A DNA stretch of 38,985 bases from Acanthamoeba lenticulata. Its lineage: Eukaryota; Discosea; Longamoebia; Acanthamoebidae. This document shows positions 9,501 to 19,092 of this stretch, in pieces (position 1 is the first letter of the stretch; every line of letters begins with the position of its first letter). The notes below the pieces were generated by a model that worked only from the letters and a program-made list of their open reading frames with translations, was not told the DNA's origin and ran no database searches. The stretch lies in the NCBI GenBank assembly GCA_002179805.1, contig NAVB01000232.1, positions 1 to 38,985 on the forward strand, written 5' to 3'. The position numbers and the translations under genes were made by a program.

Positions 9501-9631
9501 ACAAGCAACGGCCAACGCAGGACTCGCTTCGAGCCCACAAGCAGCATGAGGCACCAGAGCAGGCCGCCGATGAGCAGCGTCATCTGCAGCGAGCTCAAGT
9601 GGCTAGCCACCCACACGAGCGTCGAAAGCAT
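6582..9631 (-). CDS. Patatin-like triacylglycerol lipase (SDP1/TGL3-4-5 type)
   Basis: Twelve exons on the minus strand: 9631-9367, 9296-9177, 9094-8958, 8828-8494, 8399-8127, 8020-7942, 7859-7745, 7649-7526, 7411-7245, 7170-7072, 6972-6757 and 6667-6582. All joins agree in phase, giving 671 residues. Two hydrophobic segments lie in the first 65 residues. A DUF3336-type region follows (for example MREGRQNGDLERLTKVLRT and NLYSQTRVGTKYLV), then an acidic Asp-rich linker. The patatin domain comes next: oxyanion-hole LSGGAGMGHYHWG near residue 335, nucleophile elbow GTSAG near 363-367, and the catalytic-Asp motif FRDGSFETDLP near 510, ending with VSQTNPHIVPFF. Family members hydrolyse storage triacylglycerol at lipid droplets or ER, so this is probably a membrane-anchored lipid-droplet lipase. 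Several introns are simple triplet repeats that stay open in some frames, which produces many misleading ORFs in this region. Confidence 0.95.
8089..8112. repeat. CCGGT tandem repeat inside a lipase intron
   Basis: Four to five copies of the pentamer CCGGT/CCAGT lie in the 106-nt lipase intron at 8021-8126. The same gene also has several introns made mostly of GAC/GAT or GTC/GTT triplets (for example 7412-7525 and 6973-7071). Confidence 0.7.
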
Positions 9632-10131
9632 GTTTTTCCTTTCTCTGCAGATCCATGAACACAAGCACCAGAAAGGAGCATGGAATGAGGTACAATCAAG
9701 AAGAGTGGCTTCTTCATTCTTTATCTAGATTTTAAATTGGATGAAGAATGAAAAAGATCGGGCAGAGAAGGAAGACAGCGACCCGGCATAAAGGCAAACA
9801 CAGGTGACCACTCTGCCAACAAACTCATCTCCACATATAACACAGTTCGGGCGGGCAGCGTACTGCGGTAGGTGAGCTCACCAAGATCGAAGTTGACTTG
9901 GTGTTGAACGCTGAACGCTCCGCCACAACGGCTGAGTGGACAAAGAAAGAGTGACTCTTTCCTCCCAAGGTGGGCTTCTGTGGCTACAACTGCCCTTGAG
10001 GCCTGGTCCGCGCAGGGCCAGGTAAGTAACTCTGCCTCAGGGCTGAGAAAAAGGATGATATCCGGAACTTTCCGAAAGTGTTTCAAATGGCTTTGGAAAT
10101 TTTCATGTTTTTGTTTCTTTGTTTCTTTTTC
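9632..10131. other. Intergenic region, no gene recognised
   Basis: About 500 bp between the stop of the Gly-His protein gene (10132) and the start of the lipase gene (9631), both on the minus strand. A 121-residue minus frame at 9721-10086 has ordinary composition, but no domain and no obvious exon partners. The region probably holds one 3' UTR and the lipase promoter. Confidence 0.4.
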
Positions 10132-13002
10132 TTATTTGGTTATTTTGTCGTGGTGGTCCTTGTGGTGGTTGTCCTTCTCCTTGTGATGGTCCTTGCCGTG
10201 GCCATGGCCGCCCAGCGAGTGGGTGAGGGCCTTGAAGAGCGACTGCACCGACTCCTTGAAGTGGTGATGATGGTGGTGATGATCATCGTCACTGCTGTCG
10301 CTCCCGCTGCCGCTCGCTGCGTCCGCCGACGTGTCGACGCCACCCCGAATCACATGATCGCCGCCCTCGTCGTCACTGTTTCGCGCGCTGCTTTGTGCAG
10401 ACGACCGGCTGCTCTTCGACTGTCCTCCTCCGCCATTGCCGCCGCCGCCAGCGATGTTCAGGCCACGCCGCTTCTTCTGGATGCGCTTGACCACCTTCCA
10501 CAGCGCGTCGTTGATCTTGTTGGCGTCGTCCACCCGGAACGTGTAGACGACGACCTTGTGCTGGTGCGGGGGATTCGCCGCGCCGGCCTCGTCCGAGTCG
10601 GTCCCGCTGGTCTCCACATCAGACTCGTCGCTCGACGAGGCGTGACGATGGCCGTGCCCATGGCCGTGGCCGTGGCCGTGCCCATGGCCGTGGCCCTTGG
10701 GGGACGTCACGACCTCCTCCTCGATCATGAACTTGATCAGGTTCTGCTCGTCGTTGATGATCCACTGCTGGATCGTCGCCCAGGCCCACACCCGCTCCAC
10801 CTTCTCCGTGTAGGGCTTGATCAAGTTCAGTCCTGCAAGGAGACAACAAGCAGTCGTCAGCCCAAGTATTCACACCTTTTGTCGATCATCGGGCGGGAGT
10901 ACCGTTGGCGCCCAGGCCGAGGACGCGGCGCTTCCACAGCTTGCGGTCGCCGTCGGTCGGGATATCGGTCTTCATGAGGCACGAGCAGCAGTACTCGAGG
11001 GACTTGGTCGTGGGCGAGTTGCCAAAGGGCGAGACGTAGGCCGCTTGCTTGGCCGCCGACGACGACGAAGACGACGAAGATGCCTGTGACGATGGCGACG
11101 TCGGCGAGTGCACCTGCGGGTGGGACGGAGCCGAGGGCGACGCTCGGCGCTCGGCCTCGGCCTCGCGGTGTCCGCGGGCGCGCTCGCGCTGAGCGCGCTT
11201 CTTGTTGACCCGGTGCTCGCGATCGCGGTCCTTCTTGATCTGGCTCACCTCGGCCTCGTTCCCGCTGTGGCCCTGCTGGGCCAGGCCCCGCAGTTCGGAC
11301 AGCGAGATAGACTTGCGCAGCTGGCGTTGCTCGCCATTGCCGTTGCCGTTGTCCGAGTCGGACGAGTCGCTGTAGTCGCTGCTGCTTGCGACAGCGTCGT
11401 GCCGGCGGGCCCGCCTGACCTTCTTACTCCGGTCTTTCTTATCAAACACCTTCCGCGAGTGCTTGGTAAAGTCGGCCGTCGAGCGGCTCACTTCTGCCTG
11501 CTCAACGCGCTTCGGGGCTGCAACCGTCCCATTAGTTTAGTATTTATACTTGGATTTCTCTTTGAATAATAAATTGTGGATGACAATTTTTTGTTTTAAA
11601 AAAATTAAAAAAAAAAGGCAAATAGACGTACTGTGGAAGGCCGGGGAGGTGGTGGCGTAGCGCGGCCTAATCTTCTTGCGCGAAGTCTCGCCGTCGCTCG
11701 AGTCCGACGCTCTGGAGTGGGCGCTGCCACTATGGGCCAGCTGTCGCGTGCTCGTGTGCTTGCTCGACGAGGCGTTCGACGAATTGCCGCTGCTGGTGGC
11801 GGTGCCCGCGGCAGCGTCATCTGGCGCGTGCTCGAGAATCTCGAGCTTCTCCTCGAGCAGCTTCGTCAAGTTCTTGAGCGTCTCGATCTCCTTGTGCATG
11901 CGCCCGATCTCTTCGCCCTTGGGTGAGACCAACCCGAGGTCCTCGGGCGACCGGGAGCTGCCGGAGCTGCTGCCGCCCAAGGGCGATGCGCGCTTAGACT
12001 TCCGCCTTTGCGGCGTTGTCACCGCCTCGTCGCTGCTCGACCCTTCGTCCTCGCTCGTCTCTTCGTCTGAGTCTGACGGCGTCACGGGCCGGCTCCGTCG
12101 GGTAACCGGTGACGGCCTCTTGTGCTTGTGCGAGCGCTTGTCGTGGCTCTTCTTGTGCGCCACCACAGTGCGGCCTACGACGTCGTCGATTTCATCGTTG
12201 ACGTCACTGGTGTTGTCGTCATTGTCGTTGTCCTCCGCAGCGTAGTGATGATAAGTGGGCGAGAGCCGCTGTGCCTTGCTGTGCTTGGCCCGATTGGCCA
12301 AGACCTCCTTGGCGCCGACGCTGTGACTGCGCTTGGGCTTCAATTTGCTGCGCTTCACTGCGGCGGCGACAGCGGCGTGGTCTTCGTCCTCCTCTGAAGT
12401 ACTGCCCTTCGGTGACTTCTTGGGCGACCGCGAAGACTGCACCAATATATGAATTGTTATTAAAAAATTGCAAAACAACAAAAATATATCAAATTAAAAA
12501 ATACGTAAAAACTAGTTGGTTGCCAGGCCAAGTAAATTCGAAGGCAACTATGATTAAAATGAAACGAGGAGGCCAAGGGCAACCTTGCGCGACTTGGCAC
12601 GAAGAGGAGCGCTCGGGCTGCGGGAGGGAATGTGGTCATCGTCGCTCTCGTTGGCCTTCTTCTTCTTGGTTTTCTTGCTGGCCTTTCGATGCGCCAGGCC
12701 ATCGTGTGTCTGCCGCAGAGACTACGACCCCGCAATGAGTCAGCATACAGCGGAAAAGGAGAACGAGTGTTACACTCAACAGGAGAGCGCAAGAGCACCT
12801 TCTTCTTCTTCTTTTCCTTTTCTCTTGGCGGGCTCGGGCTTCGAAGAGAGGCGCTCTCGTCGTCGGCGCTGCCGTCAAGCGCAGCGGTGATGATTGGTTC
12901 GCCGTGGTGGAGATGGTTTTTGGGCCTGGGCAAGGCCGAGGTGGTGCCCACTTCGACGGGCATAGGGCTGAAGTTGGAGGAAGCGGGAGCGACAACTTCC
13001 AT
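10132..13002 (-). CDS. Low-complexity protein with talin-F3/PTB-like domain and Gly-His repeats
   Basis: Five exons on the minus strand (13002-12799, 12721-12584, 12436-11632, 11517-10903, 10832-10132) join in phase to 820 residues. The start is the first ATG (MEVVAPASSNF), since upstream frame continues only from a TTG. Residues 1-290 are Ser/Lys/Asp-rich and probably disordered. A coiled coil follows near 290-320 (MHKEIETLKNLTKLLEEKLE). Around residues 570-730 the pattern KLWKRRVLGLGANGLNLIKP, TIQQWIINDEQ, KVVVYTFRV and a final helix DANKINDALWKVVKRIQKKR resembles the F3/PTB fold of talin-type FERM domains (fold by eye). Between its strands sits a Gly-His repeat of eight GH units. The C-terminus has a seven-His run and another GHGHGKDHHKEKDNHH block, which could bind metal ions. 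The cellular role is unknown; a cortex or adhesion scaffold is a guess. Confidence 0.75.
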
Positions 13003-14080
13003 TTCGCTGTTGGTAGTGATGAAGATGGACAAAGTAGCGGAGATTTGAATGTGTGGTGAGCTAACTTGATCAAGTTATGTCGATCAAGGACTTCTCGATT
13101 CTGCACGCATCCGTGGGACATTCAGAAAGGTCAACAATCGTCACTCTCGAGAAAACACATCAATGGGCCAGAAGAGCTCATTCTCGAACACAAGCGACTC
13201 ATACCTTTAAGTCGGGTGAGATAGGTGCTATGTTTGTTTACGAACAGCGGTTGGGGTTGAAGAATTGTGAAGGATTGAATCATGCCTCTGCTACAAACAC
13301 CATACAAGGGTAAAGATGTCTTGCTCCGGTCGAGGTCTGCGGGAGAGTAGGCGTAGAAAGTCTGCTTTGCTGGTGATTACGGAGGAATTGAGACCAGGCA
13401 GACGAGCGAGAGAGAAGATGCTGATCCAACAAGCTACCGCGCGAGGAGAAGGGCTGTAGCGAACTCTCCAGCGGAGCGTTCTGGTTTCTTAGAAACAGGA
13501 ATGTTAACTATGAGCGCTTGTAGAGGACGAGGATATTTTGAATTCCTTTTGGACGTGTTTTCCGTGTGGTGGTGTCCTAGTGGGCTTTGGCGCTTCTTCT
13601 GTTTGGCCGGAGGCTGCTTGTGCCGCGGCGAGGGTCCGTGGACCGCAGCCCAATTGGCCCCCTCGGCGCATTTGTAACTCTCGTAGGACGATTCCCCTGG
13701 GGCCTAGGGATGCAGGTGGAAGAGGGAGGGAAGTGCCCCAAATACAGGGCACTCCCAAGCGAGGGAACAGATCGCCCAACTCGGGGTCAACGACGCATCC
13801 GTCAGCATAAGAGATTAGGCACTGGCAGAGGGATCACAGAGGGTGAGGACCCTTGATCCACATAGAGAAGCAACACAATGGCCCAGTACGCCACAGCGGT
13901 CAGCGGCACCACGGCAAGCACGAGTGCCAAGGCTGCCGTTATCGGCACCAGTAAAAATCAGAAAAAAAAAGTGATGTATGAATTACCAGTGGCTGGTTAA
14001 GCGCACCAGACCACAGCGGCCAGCGGCACCACAGAACGCAAAAGGCCTCTGAGCGAAAATTTAACTGCCACGAGAACCTA
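13003..14080. other. Intergenic region with short direct repeat, no gene recognised
   Basis: About 1.1 kb between the BolA 3' end (14081) and the start of the Gly-His protein gene (13002), both minus strand. Small frames exist (47 codons from 13316; 40 codons from 13878, MAQYATAVSGTTASTSAKAA), as do several 90-codon GC-rich frames at 13500-13860, none with a recognisable motif. A 22-bp unit occurs at 13891-13912 and again, with one change, at 14011-14032. Confidence 0.4.
13891..14032. repeat. 22-bp direct repeat, two copies 120 bp apart
   Basis: CCACAGCGGTCAGCGGCACC at 13891 and CCACAGCGGCCAGCGGCACC at 14011 are each followed by AC. They differ at one of 22 positions and are spaced exactly 120 bp. 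They lie in otherwise unassigned sequence downstream of BolA. A local duplication remnant is the simplest explanation. Confidence 0.6.
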
Positions 14081-14518
14081 CTACGCTTTCTTGCCGCCCA
14101 GACACGATGGTGTTGTCTGTGACTTCTCGCCGCTTCGCGTCCACTGCTCCGGCGTCTTGGCCATGATGGATAGCGCGTGCACCTGTCGCAAACATCAGCA
14201 CTTCTGGCCTTCTTGAGAAGGCTGCTTGAAACGCACCCCTCCTTTCAGCTCGTCCGTTTACGAGCCTGGCACCAAGCACCACAGGTGAGTCGATGCCACG
14301 TTGACTGTAGCCGGGAAGGGTTTGCTGCACCGATGTCGTTCGAGCAGAAGGACGCCACCAAACTTGTCGCTCACAATCACCACTTTAAAATGAGTCTCCG
14401 CGCCCTTGGGCACACAGTGCTTGTAGCTCTCATTCACAACCTCCAAGTGAGTTGGCTCGAACGCTTGGCGAAGCTTGCGCTCAATCTCCTGCTGGACTGG
14501 GCCAGAGACAGTCTCCAT
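14081..14518 (-). CDS. bolA: BolA-family protein, with an apparent one-base frameshift
   Basis: Minus-strand exons 14518-14331, 14265-14237 and 14182-14081 encode a BolA protein of about 105 residues. Exon 1 contains EIERKLRQAFEPTHLEVVNE and SDKFGGVLLLERHR. Exon 2 reads RLVN, then an extra G, then DELKGG. Exon 3 gives VHALSIMAKTPEQW and a short tail. The family signature (HLEVxNES, HFKVxxVSxKFxG, RHRxVNxxLxxEL, VHALSIxAKTPxQW) is nearly complete, but exons 1 and 3 can only be joined in frame if one base in the 29-nt middle exon (about 14254-14257) is removed. This may be a sequencing error, a pseudogene mutation or an unusual splice. BolA proteins partner with monothiol glutaredoxins in Fe-S cluster handling. 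ATG 14518 is the first in-frame ATG. Confidence 0.8.
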
Positions 14519-14612
14519 TTGCAGTCGCAAGTACTTCAGATCAATCTGAAGCTTCTGCTCTTTGCTTTTCTCTTTTTCTTTTGACACTTTTCGTCGACAT
14601 CCTGTCCTCTAG

Positions 14613-16149
14613 ATGATGGAGGCGACCTGTGGACCTCAGGTCGGCCGAGCTGAGCCCAAACTGCAAGAAAAAGGGCTCACCTTCATAATTGGCGCTGCTA
14701 AGGCAAGTGAATCAGCACGATTTTCAGAGTAAGATGAACGTTTCTGATTGACCTGAATTTTCAAACCCTTTGGTGTTCAGTGTGCTACCACGTCGTTATG
14801 GTACTACTTGTCGCAGCACCCGGAAGTGTTTGGTCACCCGCTCAAGGAGACCAAGTTCTTCTATCAAAACGGCAACGACAAACTCACTGGCGAGCAGCTC
14901 TGCCAGGCCTATTTGGACATCTACCCAACAAGCGACCCCAAGCTGGCCACTGTGCGTCCCTCTTCCTCTCCTCTTCTTCCTCTTTTCTTTTCCTCCCAGG
15001 GAGACCCGTGTAGGTTCTTTGCACACCCGTTCATCTTCTTGGGGGACACAGGCCGTGACACTGCTAGAGGCCACGCCCGGCAACTTCTTCAACCCCAAGG
15101 TCGCGCGGCGCATGGCTGCTGCCTGCCCCAACGCCAAGCTCCTCATCATCGTCCGGTACGAGCGGACCGCCCGCGGACCATGAAGAACAGCTCCAGCCAA
15201 CAGCCAAGTGCGTGTGGTGTGTGTCCGTGCTGAGGACAGGGACCCGGTGAAGCGAGCCTTTAGCGAGTGGCAAATGCGACACCGGGACGACCCCGAGGCG
15301 CCTCCCATGTCGCTGTTCACAGAGGACGTCGAGCGGGACATCGCGCGCCTCGTCCGAAGCCGACGGCCGGATGACCAGAGCCTCGACTGGGACCGGTACG
15401 TCGAGGGCTTTGACTTGGACGACCCCAAGGGCCGCGCCAACATGCAACCCCTGGTCGGTCGTGGCATGTACGACTCGCCTTTTCGAATCTTTTTATCTTT
15501 TAATTTTTAAATTTTCATTTAATTTGAATTATTGTACTTCATGTGCAGGTATTTGGATCAACTGCACTTGTGGATGAAATACTTCCCGAGAGATCAGTTC
15601 TACTTCCTCCACATCGCCGACCTCAACAAGAACGCCATTCGGACGCACCTGAAGGACATCGCCCGCTTTCTCGGTGCGCACACAACGTCTTCATCGCGTG
15701 GGTCCACATGATCTACTGACGAGCCTCTACACGTCCTCGTCTTCTCGCGTATGCACACAGGGATCGACCCCACGTTTGAGTGGCCAGAAGAGGTGCTGGA
15801 CGAGCGGATGAACAAGGGCGGCAACGGGTTCAGCCTCGACACCATGGCCTCGTCCCATCGGTTGTGCGACTCGCTCGCCCTCGCCTCTCCTTGCCCCTGG
15901 TTGTTATTATTCATCTTTTTCTTTGTCTTTTTCTTTTGCGTCTTGTGGATGTGCCCACCGACCGACAGATACAAGAGCGCCCAGGAGATGGACGAGGCGA
16001 CGAGGGTGCGGCTATACGACTTCTTTGAGCCCTACAACCGGCGTTTCTTCCAGGAGATCGGACGAGACCTCGGCTGGGTTTTGCCCTCGACTTCTTCCTC
16101 CTCCTCCTCCTCTTCCACCGCTTCTTCTTCTTCTTCTTCTTCATCATGA
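14613..16149 (+). CDS. PAPS-dependent sulfotransferase
   Basis: Seven exons: 14613-14702, 14781-14951, 15052-15155, 15240-15467, 15549-15673, 15761-15860 and 15969-16149, giving 332 residues. All phases agree. The 5'-phosphosulfate loop FIIGAAKCATTSLWYYLSQH is formed exactly at the first splice junction. The 3'-phosphate motif IIVRDPVKRAFSEW is formed at the third junction. GMYLDQLHLWMKYFPRDQFY is typical of heparan-sulfate/NDST-like and bacterial Sulfotransfer domains. The first intron has a GC donor (AAG/GCAAGT), annotated separately. The C-terminus is a Ser-rich tail. No signal peptide or membrane anchor is visible, so it is probably soluble. The acceptor is unknown: a carbohydrate or small hydroxyl compound. 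Confidence 0.93.
14703..14780 (+). other. GC-AG intron in the sulfotransferase gene
   Basis: The donor reads AAG/GCAAGTGA, a perfect match to the consensus of GC-AG introns, and the acceptor is GTGTTCAG. The join reconstitutes the conserved loop GAAKCATTS, and no GT donor nearby preserves it. Confidence 0.85.
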
Positions 16150-16793
16150 TCTATCTTGACTCGTTGGCAATGAAAACAAAAGTTGAGCGATTGCGCAACA
16201 CAACCTCGTCTGCCCAAGACGTGCCGGCACGCCACACGCCAATCGCGCGCCTGGCTTTAACCGTTTATGGCGTCGTGCGTTATGCGGATTGGTCCACGCC
16301 CCATGGTCAAGAAAACTTGGCTCTTGGCCCAGCCAAACTCAACCACACACTGTGGAGTTTGCTCTTGCCTGGCCTATTCATCGCCCTGCCGCCACCTTAG
16401 AGCAGCCTCCTTCCCTCTGCGCCACGCGCCACGGCCATGAAACTTCTCTTGAACAGGTACGAAGACGTGGCTTGCTGGTGACTAATAACGGCATGTGTGC
16501 GGATGCAGCTCACGTCTGCGCAAGTCTTGGCTCAGAGCAAGTTTGAAGATCTTCATGTAATGATTGCAGACGCCACAACACAGGTTGATTGAACGAGGCA
16601 GTATTGCACTTTGAGTCAAGGAACGGAGTGAGAGGAATGAAGTTCCCGTGGTGGACTTTGTGGATCCACGGCCGATTTGTCCTTCTCCATTACAACCAGC
16701 GTCTTCGGTGTCCGCTCCTTGTAGTGGTGACTCGAGTGACCCACCAAATAAAAAAACGAAAAATAAAAAGAGAAGAAAAGCGAAACGAAGAAG
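16150..16793. other. Intergenic region, no gene recognised
   Basis: About 640 bp between the sulfotransferase stop and the carrier ATG on the same strand. Short frames (for example 16146-16400 plus, 16482-17135 minus) are either antisense shadows or lack motifs. An A-rich 5' leader precedes the carrier ATG. Confidence 0.4.
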
Positions 16794-18085
16794 ATGGCGT
16801 GGAAGGACGTGGCTGCTGGCACCGCGGGAGGGGTAGCCATCTGTGCCGTGGGTCACCCGTTCGACACACTCAAGGTGCGGCTGCAGACGCAACAAGGCAG
16901 TGGGACAAGCGGGCTCCTCTACCGCGGCGCCTGGGACTGCCTCGTCAAGACGCTCAGGTGTTTCTACTCGTCCCCCCCTCTCTCCTCTTCCTTCTCGCCA
17001 CAGCCACTGACTCTGCAAAGCTACATCATGCTGCAGGTGGGAAGGAGTGGGTGGACTGTACAAGGGCGTGGCTTCGCCTCTTGTGGGGCAGATGTTCTTT
17101 CGAGCCTGTCTCTTCTCCTGTACGGCAACTGCCACTTGGCTCTACTTGTCTGTTGTGCCAACGCTGAAGCGAAACCAAGGAGCTGACAAACCACGACGGC
17201 AGCGTTCGGTCAGTCCAAGCTGCTGGCCGCAAGGCTCCTGGGCGTCGAGTCCCTGCCGCCCGCGGGCCACTTCCTGGCCGGCATGATGACGGGCGCCATC
17301 GTCAGCGTCGTCGAGAGCCCCATCGACCTCCTAAAGTCGCAGGTGCAAGTGCAAATCCTGGCCGACAAGCAGGGCACGCCGCGCACCTCGAAGCACGCCT
17401 TCACAGTTGAAGCCCTCCTTCCTCCCCCTCGTCCCTTGCTGCCTGTTCGTCGTTCCTCTGCTGACGGCCCGGCGCAACAGAACGTGTTTGGCTGCGCGCG
17501 GGTCATCGCGAAGCACTACGGCCTTCGGGGCCTCTACCAGGGACTCGGGGCCACCATCGCGCGGAACACGCCCGCGTTCTCGGTCTACTTTGGCTTCAAC
17601 GAGCTCACCCGACGCGCACTGGCCCGTCCGGGCCAGTCCACAACCGCCCTCGTGCGCGTCTTCCCTCGAGGGGCCGTCGTCCTGCTTTCAGGCCTGACTC
17701 TCTCGCGCGCGATTGCAGGAGGGCTGGAAGTATCTCGCGGCCGGCGGGACGGGCGGCCTGTGCTACTGGGTCTTCACCTATCCGATGGACGTCATCAAGG
17801 CACGCTCTCTCTGGCCCGCCAGCTTCGCGCTGTCCCTTCTAGGTTGTGGCTAAGACGTGTGGTTTTTGTGATGTTCGTTTTGTCCGCCAGTCGAGCATGC
17901 AGGCCGACGCGCTCGACAGGGCTCAGCGCAAGTACTCGAGCATAGGCCAGTGTGCCCGGGCGCTCTACGCCGAGGCCGGCGTGGCGCGCTTCTTTCGCGG
18001 CTGGACGCCCTGTATCCTCCGCTCCGTGCCGGCCAACGCCGTCCTCTGGGTCGTGTTCGAGCGTGTACGCCGGTGGCTCGGCTGA
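16794..18085 (+). CDS. Mitochondrial carrier family protein (SLC25, carnitine/acylcarnitine- or amino-acid-type)
   Basis: Six exons: 16794-16957, 17037-17119, 17203-17405, 17481-17651, 17719-17799 and 17891-18085, giving 298 residues, the standard carrier length. The three tandem repeats each show the signature: HPFDTLKVRLQ (Pro22), SPIDLLKSQVQ (near 115) and YPMDVIKSSMQ (229-236). Each is followed by a G-rich helix turn such as GGLYKGVASP, RGLYQGLGATI and RFFRGWTPC. The motif set resembles the SLC25A20/29/45-47 branch that moves carnitine esters or basic amino acids, but the substrate cannot be fixed from motifs. It should sit in the inner mitochondrial membrane. The donor GTACGG at 17120 was chosen because it gives FSSFGQSKLL in phase. 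The fifth intron has a GC donor. Confidence 0.93.
17800..17890 (+). other. GC-AG intron in the carrier gene
   Basis: The donor is AAG/GCACGC and the acceptor CCGCCAG. The join gives the invariant third carrier signature YPMDVIK-SSMQ. The only alternative GT donor nearby (in CTAGGTTGTGG) shifts the frame and destroys the motif, so a GC donor is required. Confidence 0.85.
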
Positions 18086-18288
18086 GAGCTATGGAAACAA
18101 TGTCATGTACTGTTATTTGTGGTCCACTCTGACAATGGCAGATCACCAACTGCCAGGTTATGTTTAACCAACCCAACAAGTGATGAGTTGGCTGAATGGA
18201 AAATGGCTTGTGCTACTTTGTGTCATGGTAACTGAAGCTAAATAGCAAGCACAGGTGAAGTCATTACATCCTCCTCTCCACACATACA

Positions 18289-18978
18289 ATGACCACCCTC
18301 GCGCTGCAGCTGGATGACCCCTCTCACGGTGACACATCGTTGATCGTGAACAACAAGAACACATTCTTCATCCACCGCAACTACCTCTCAATTTGGTCAC
18401 CTGTGTTTGAGCGCATGTTGCACAATGGCATGCAAGAGTCCTCCACCAATGTCATCCACCTTGAAGAGGACGAGACGCATGCGCCCTGGTTTGGCCAGAT
18501 GCTAGGCTTCCTCTACCCCAACGAGGTCGCATCTGCCTCGAAAGACAACATCAATGCCTTTCTCCACTTCCTTGACAAGTACGACCTGCCTTTGCGCTTT
18601 GCCGAGGAGTGCGAGCGGTTCCTTCTTACACGCCCAAGGTCATGGGAGCTGCTTGCAATTGCTGACCAGCACAGTAACATGCCCAAGCTGCTGGAGGCAA
18701 GCATAAGCTGGGCTGGGCAACAAGATCAATTTGCTGCAGAAGGCCAGTTGGCGAAACTCAAAGCTTCCACGCTGGCCCGACTCTTGATTGCCCACTGCCG
18801 CTACCTCGACACCGTGCGGCGCAGGCACCAAGACACATTACGAGTGGCAAGGGGTCTGCCTAAGGAGTGCAGCCGGATAGAAACCAGCTGCACAAACTTA
18901 CTGTGCCCACAAAGAAGAGGCACCGATGCACAAAAGCGAGTTGCGGTCATAAATGAACTGGCCTCCCTCTTGGGCTAG
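18289..18978 (+). CDS. BTB/POZ-domain protein (copy 1)
   Basis: Intronless gene of 229 residues. Residues 5-120 form a BTB/POZ domain: DTSLIVNNKNTFFIHRNYLS, SPVFERMLHNGMQES and HLEEDE, then PWFGQMLGFLYP, FLHFLDKYDLPLRFAEECE. A BACK-like helical extension follows to about residue 190 (MPKLLEASISWA, LKASTLARLL). No kelch or MATH partner domain is present. BTB proteins of this kind can dimerise or act as adaptors for CUL3-type ubiquitin ligases, which is an inference here. A close paralogue lies at 35069-35713 on the other strand. Confidence 0.9.
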   Translation: MTTLALQLDDPSHGDTSLIVNNKNTFFIHRNYLSIWSPVFERMLHNGMQESSTNVIHLEEDETHAPWFGQMLGFLYPNEVASASKDNINAFLHFLDKYDLPLRFAEECERFLLTRPRSWELLAIADQHSNMPKLLEASISWAGQQDQFAAEGQLAKLKASTLARLLIAHCRYLDTVRRRHQDTLRVARGLPKECSRIETSCTNLLCPQRRGTDAQKRVAVINELASLLG

Positions 18979-19092
18979 GGAGTCTGTTCATCATTTTCTT
19001 TTTTTTAATTCGGAGTTAGTGGGGCCTCTCTTCCTACTTACGCAGCAACCAAACTAAAGACCTAACAACGAGAGGTGCTGCAGAGGCCTCCC

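Noticed and set aside
9721..10086. 121-codon minus-strand frame between two genes
   Set aside because: No motif and no splice partners found, and it sits where a 3' UTR and promoter are expected.
10078..10977. 299-codon plus-strand frame opposite the Gly-His protein
   Set aside because: The Val/Ala/Met-rich product is the antisense of His/Asp-rich codons; the minus-strand frame joins neighbouring exons in phase.
17100..17202. Donors at GTCTGTTG or GTTGTG for the second carrier intron
   Set aside because: They force a non-conserved insertion or wrong phase; GTACGG at 17120 gives FSSFGQSKLL directly.
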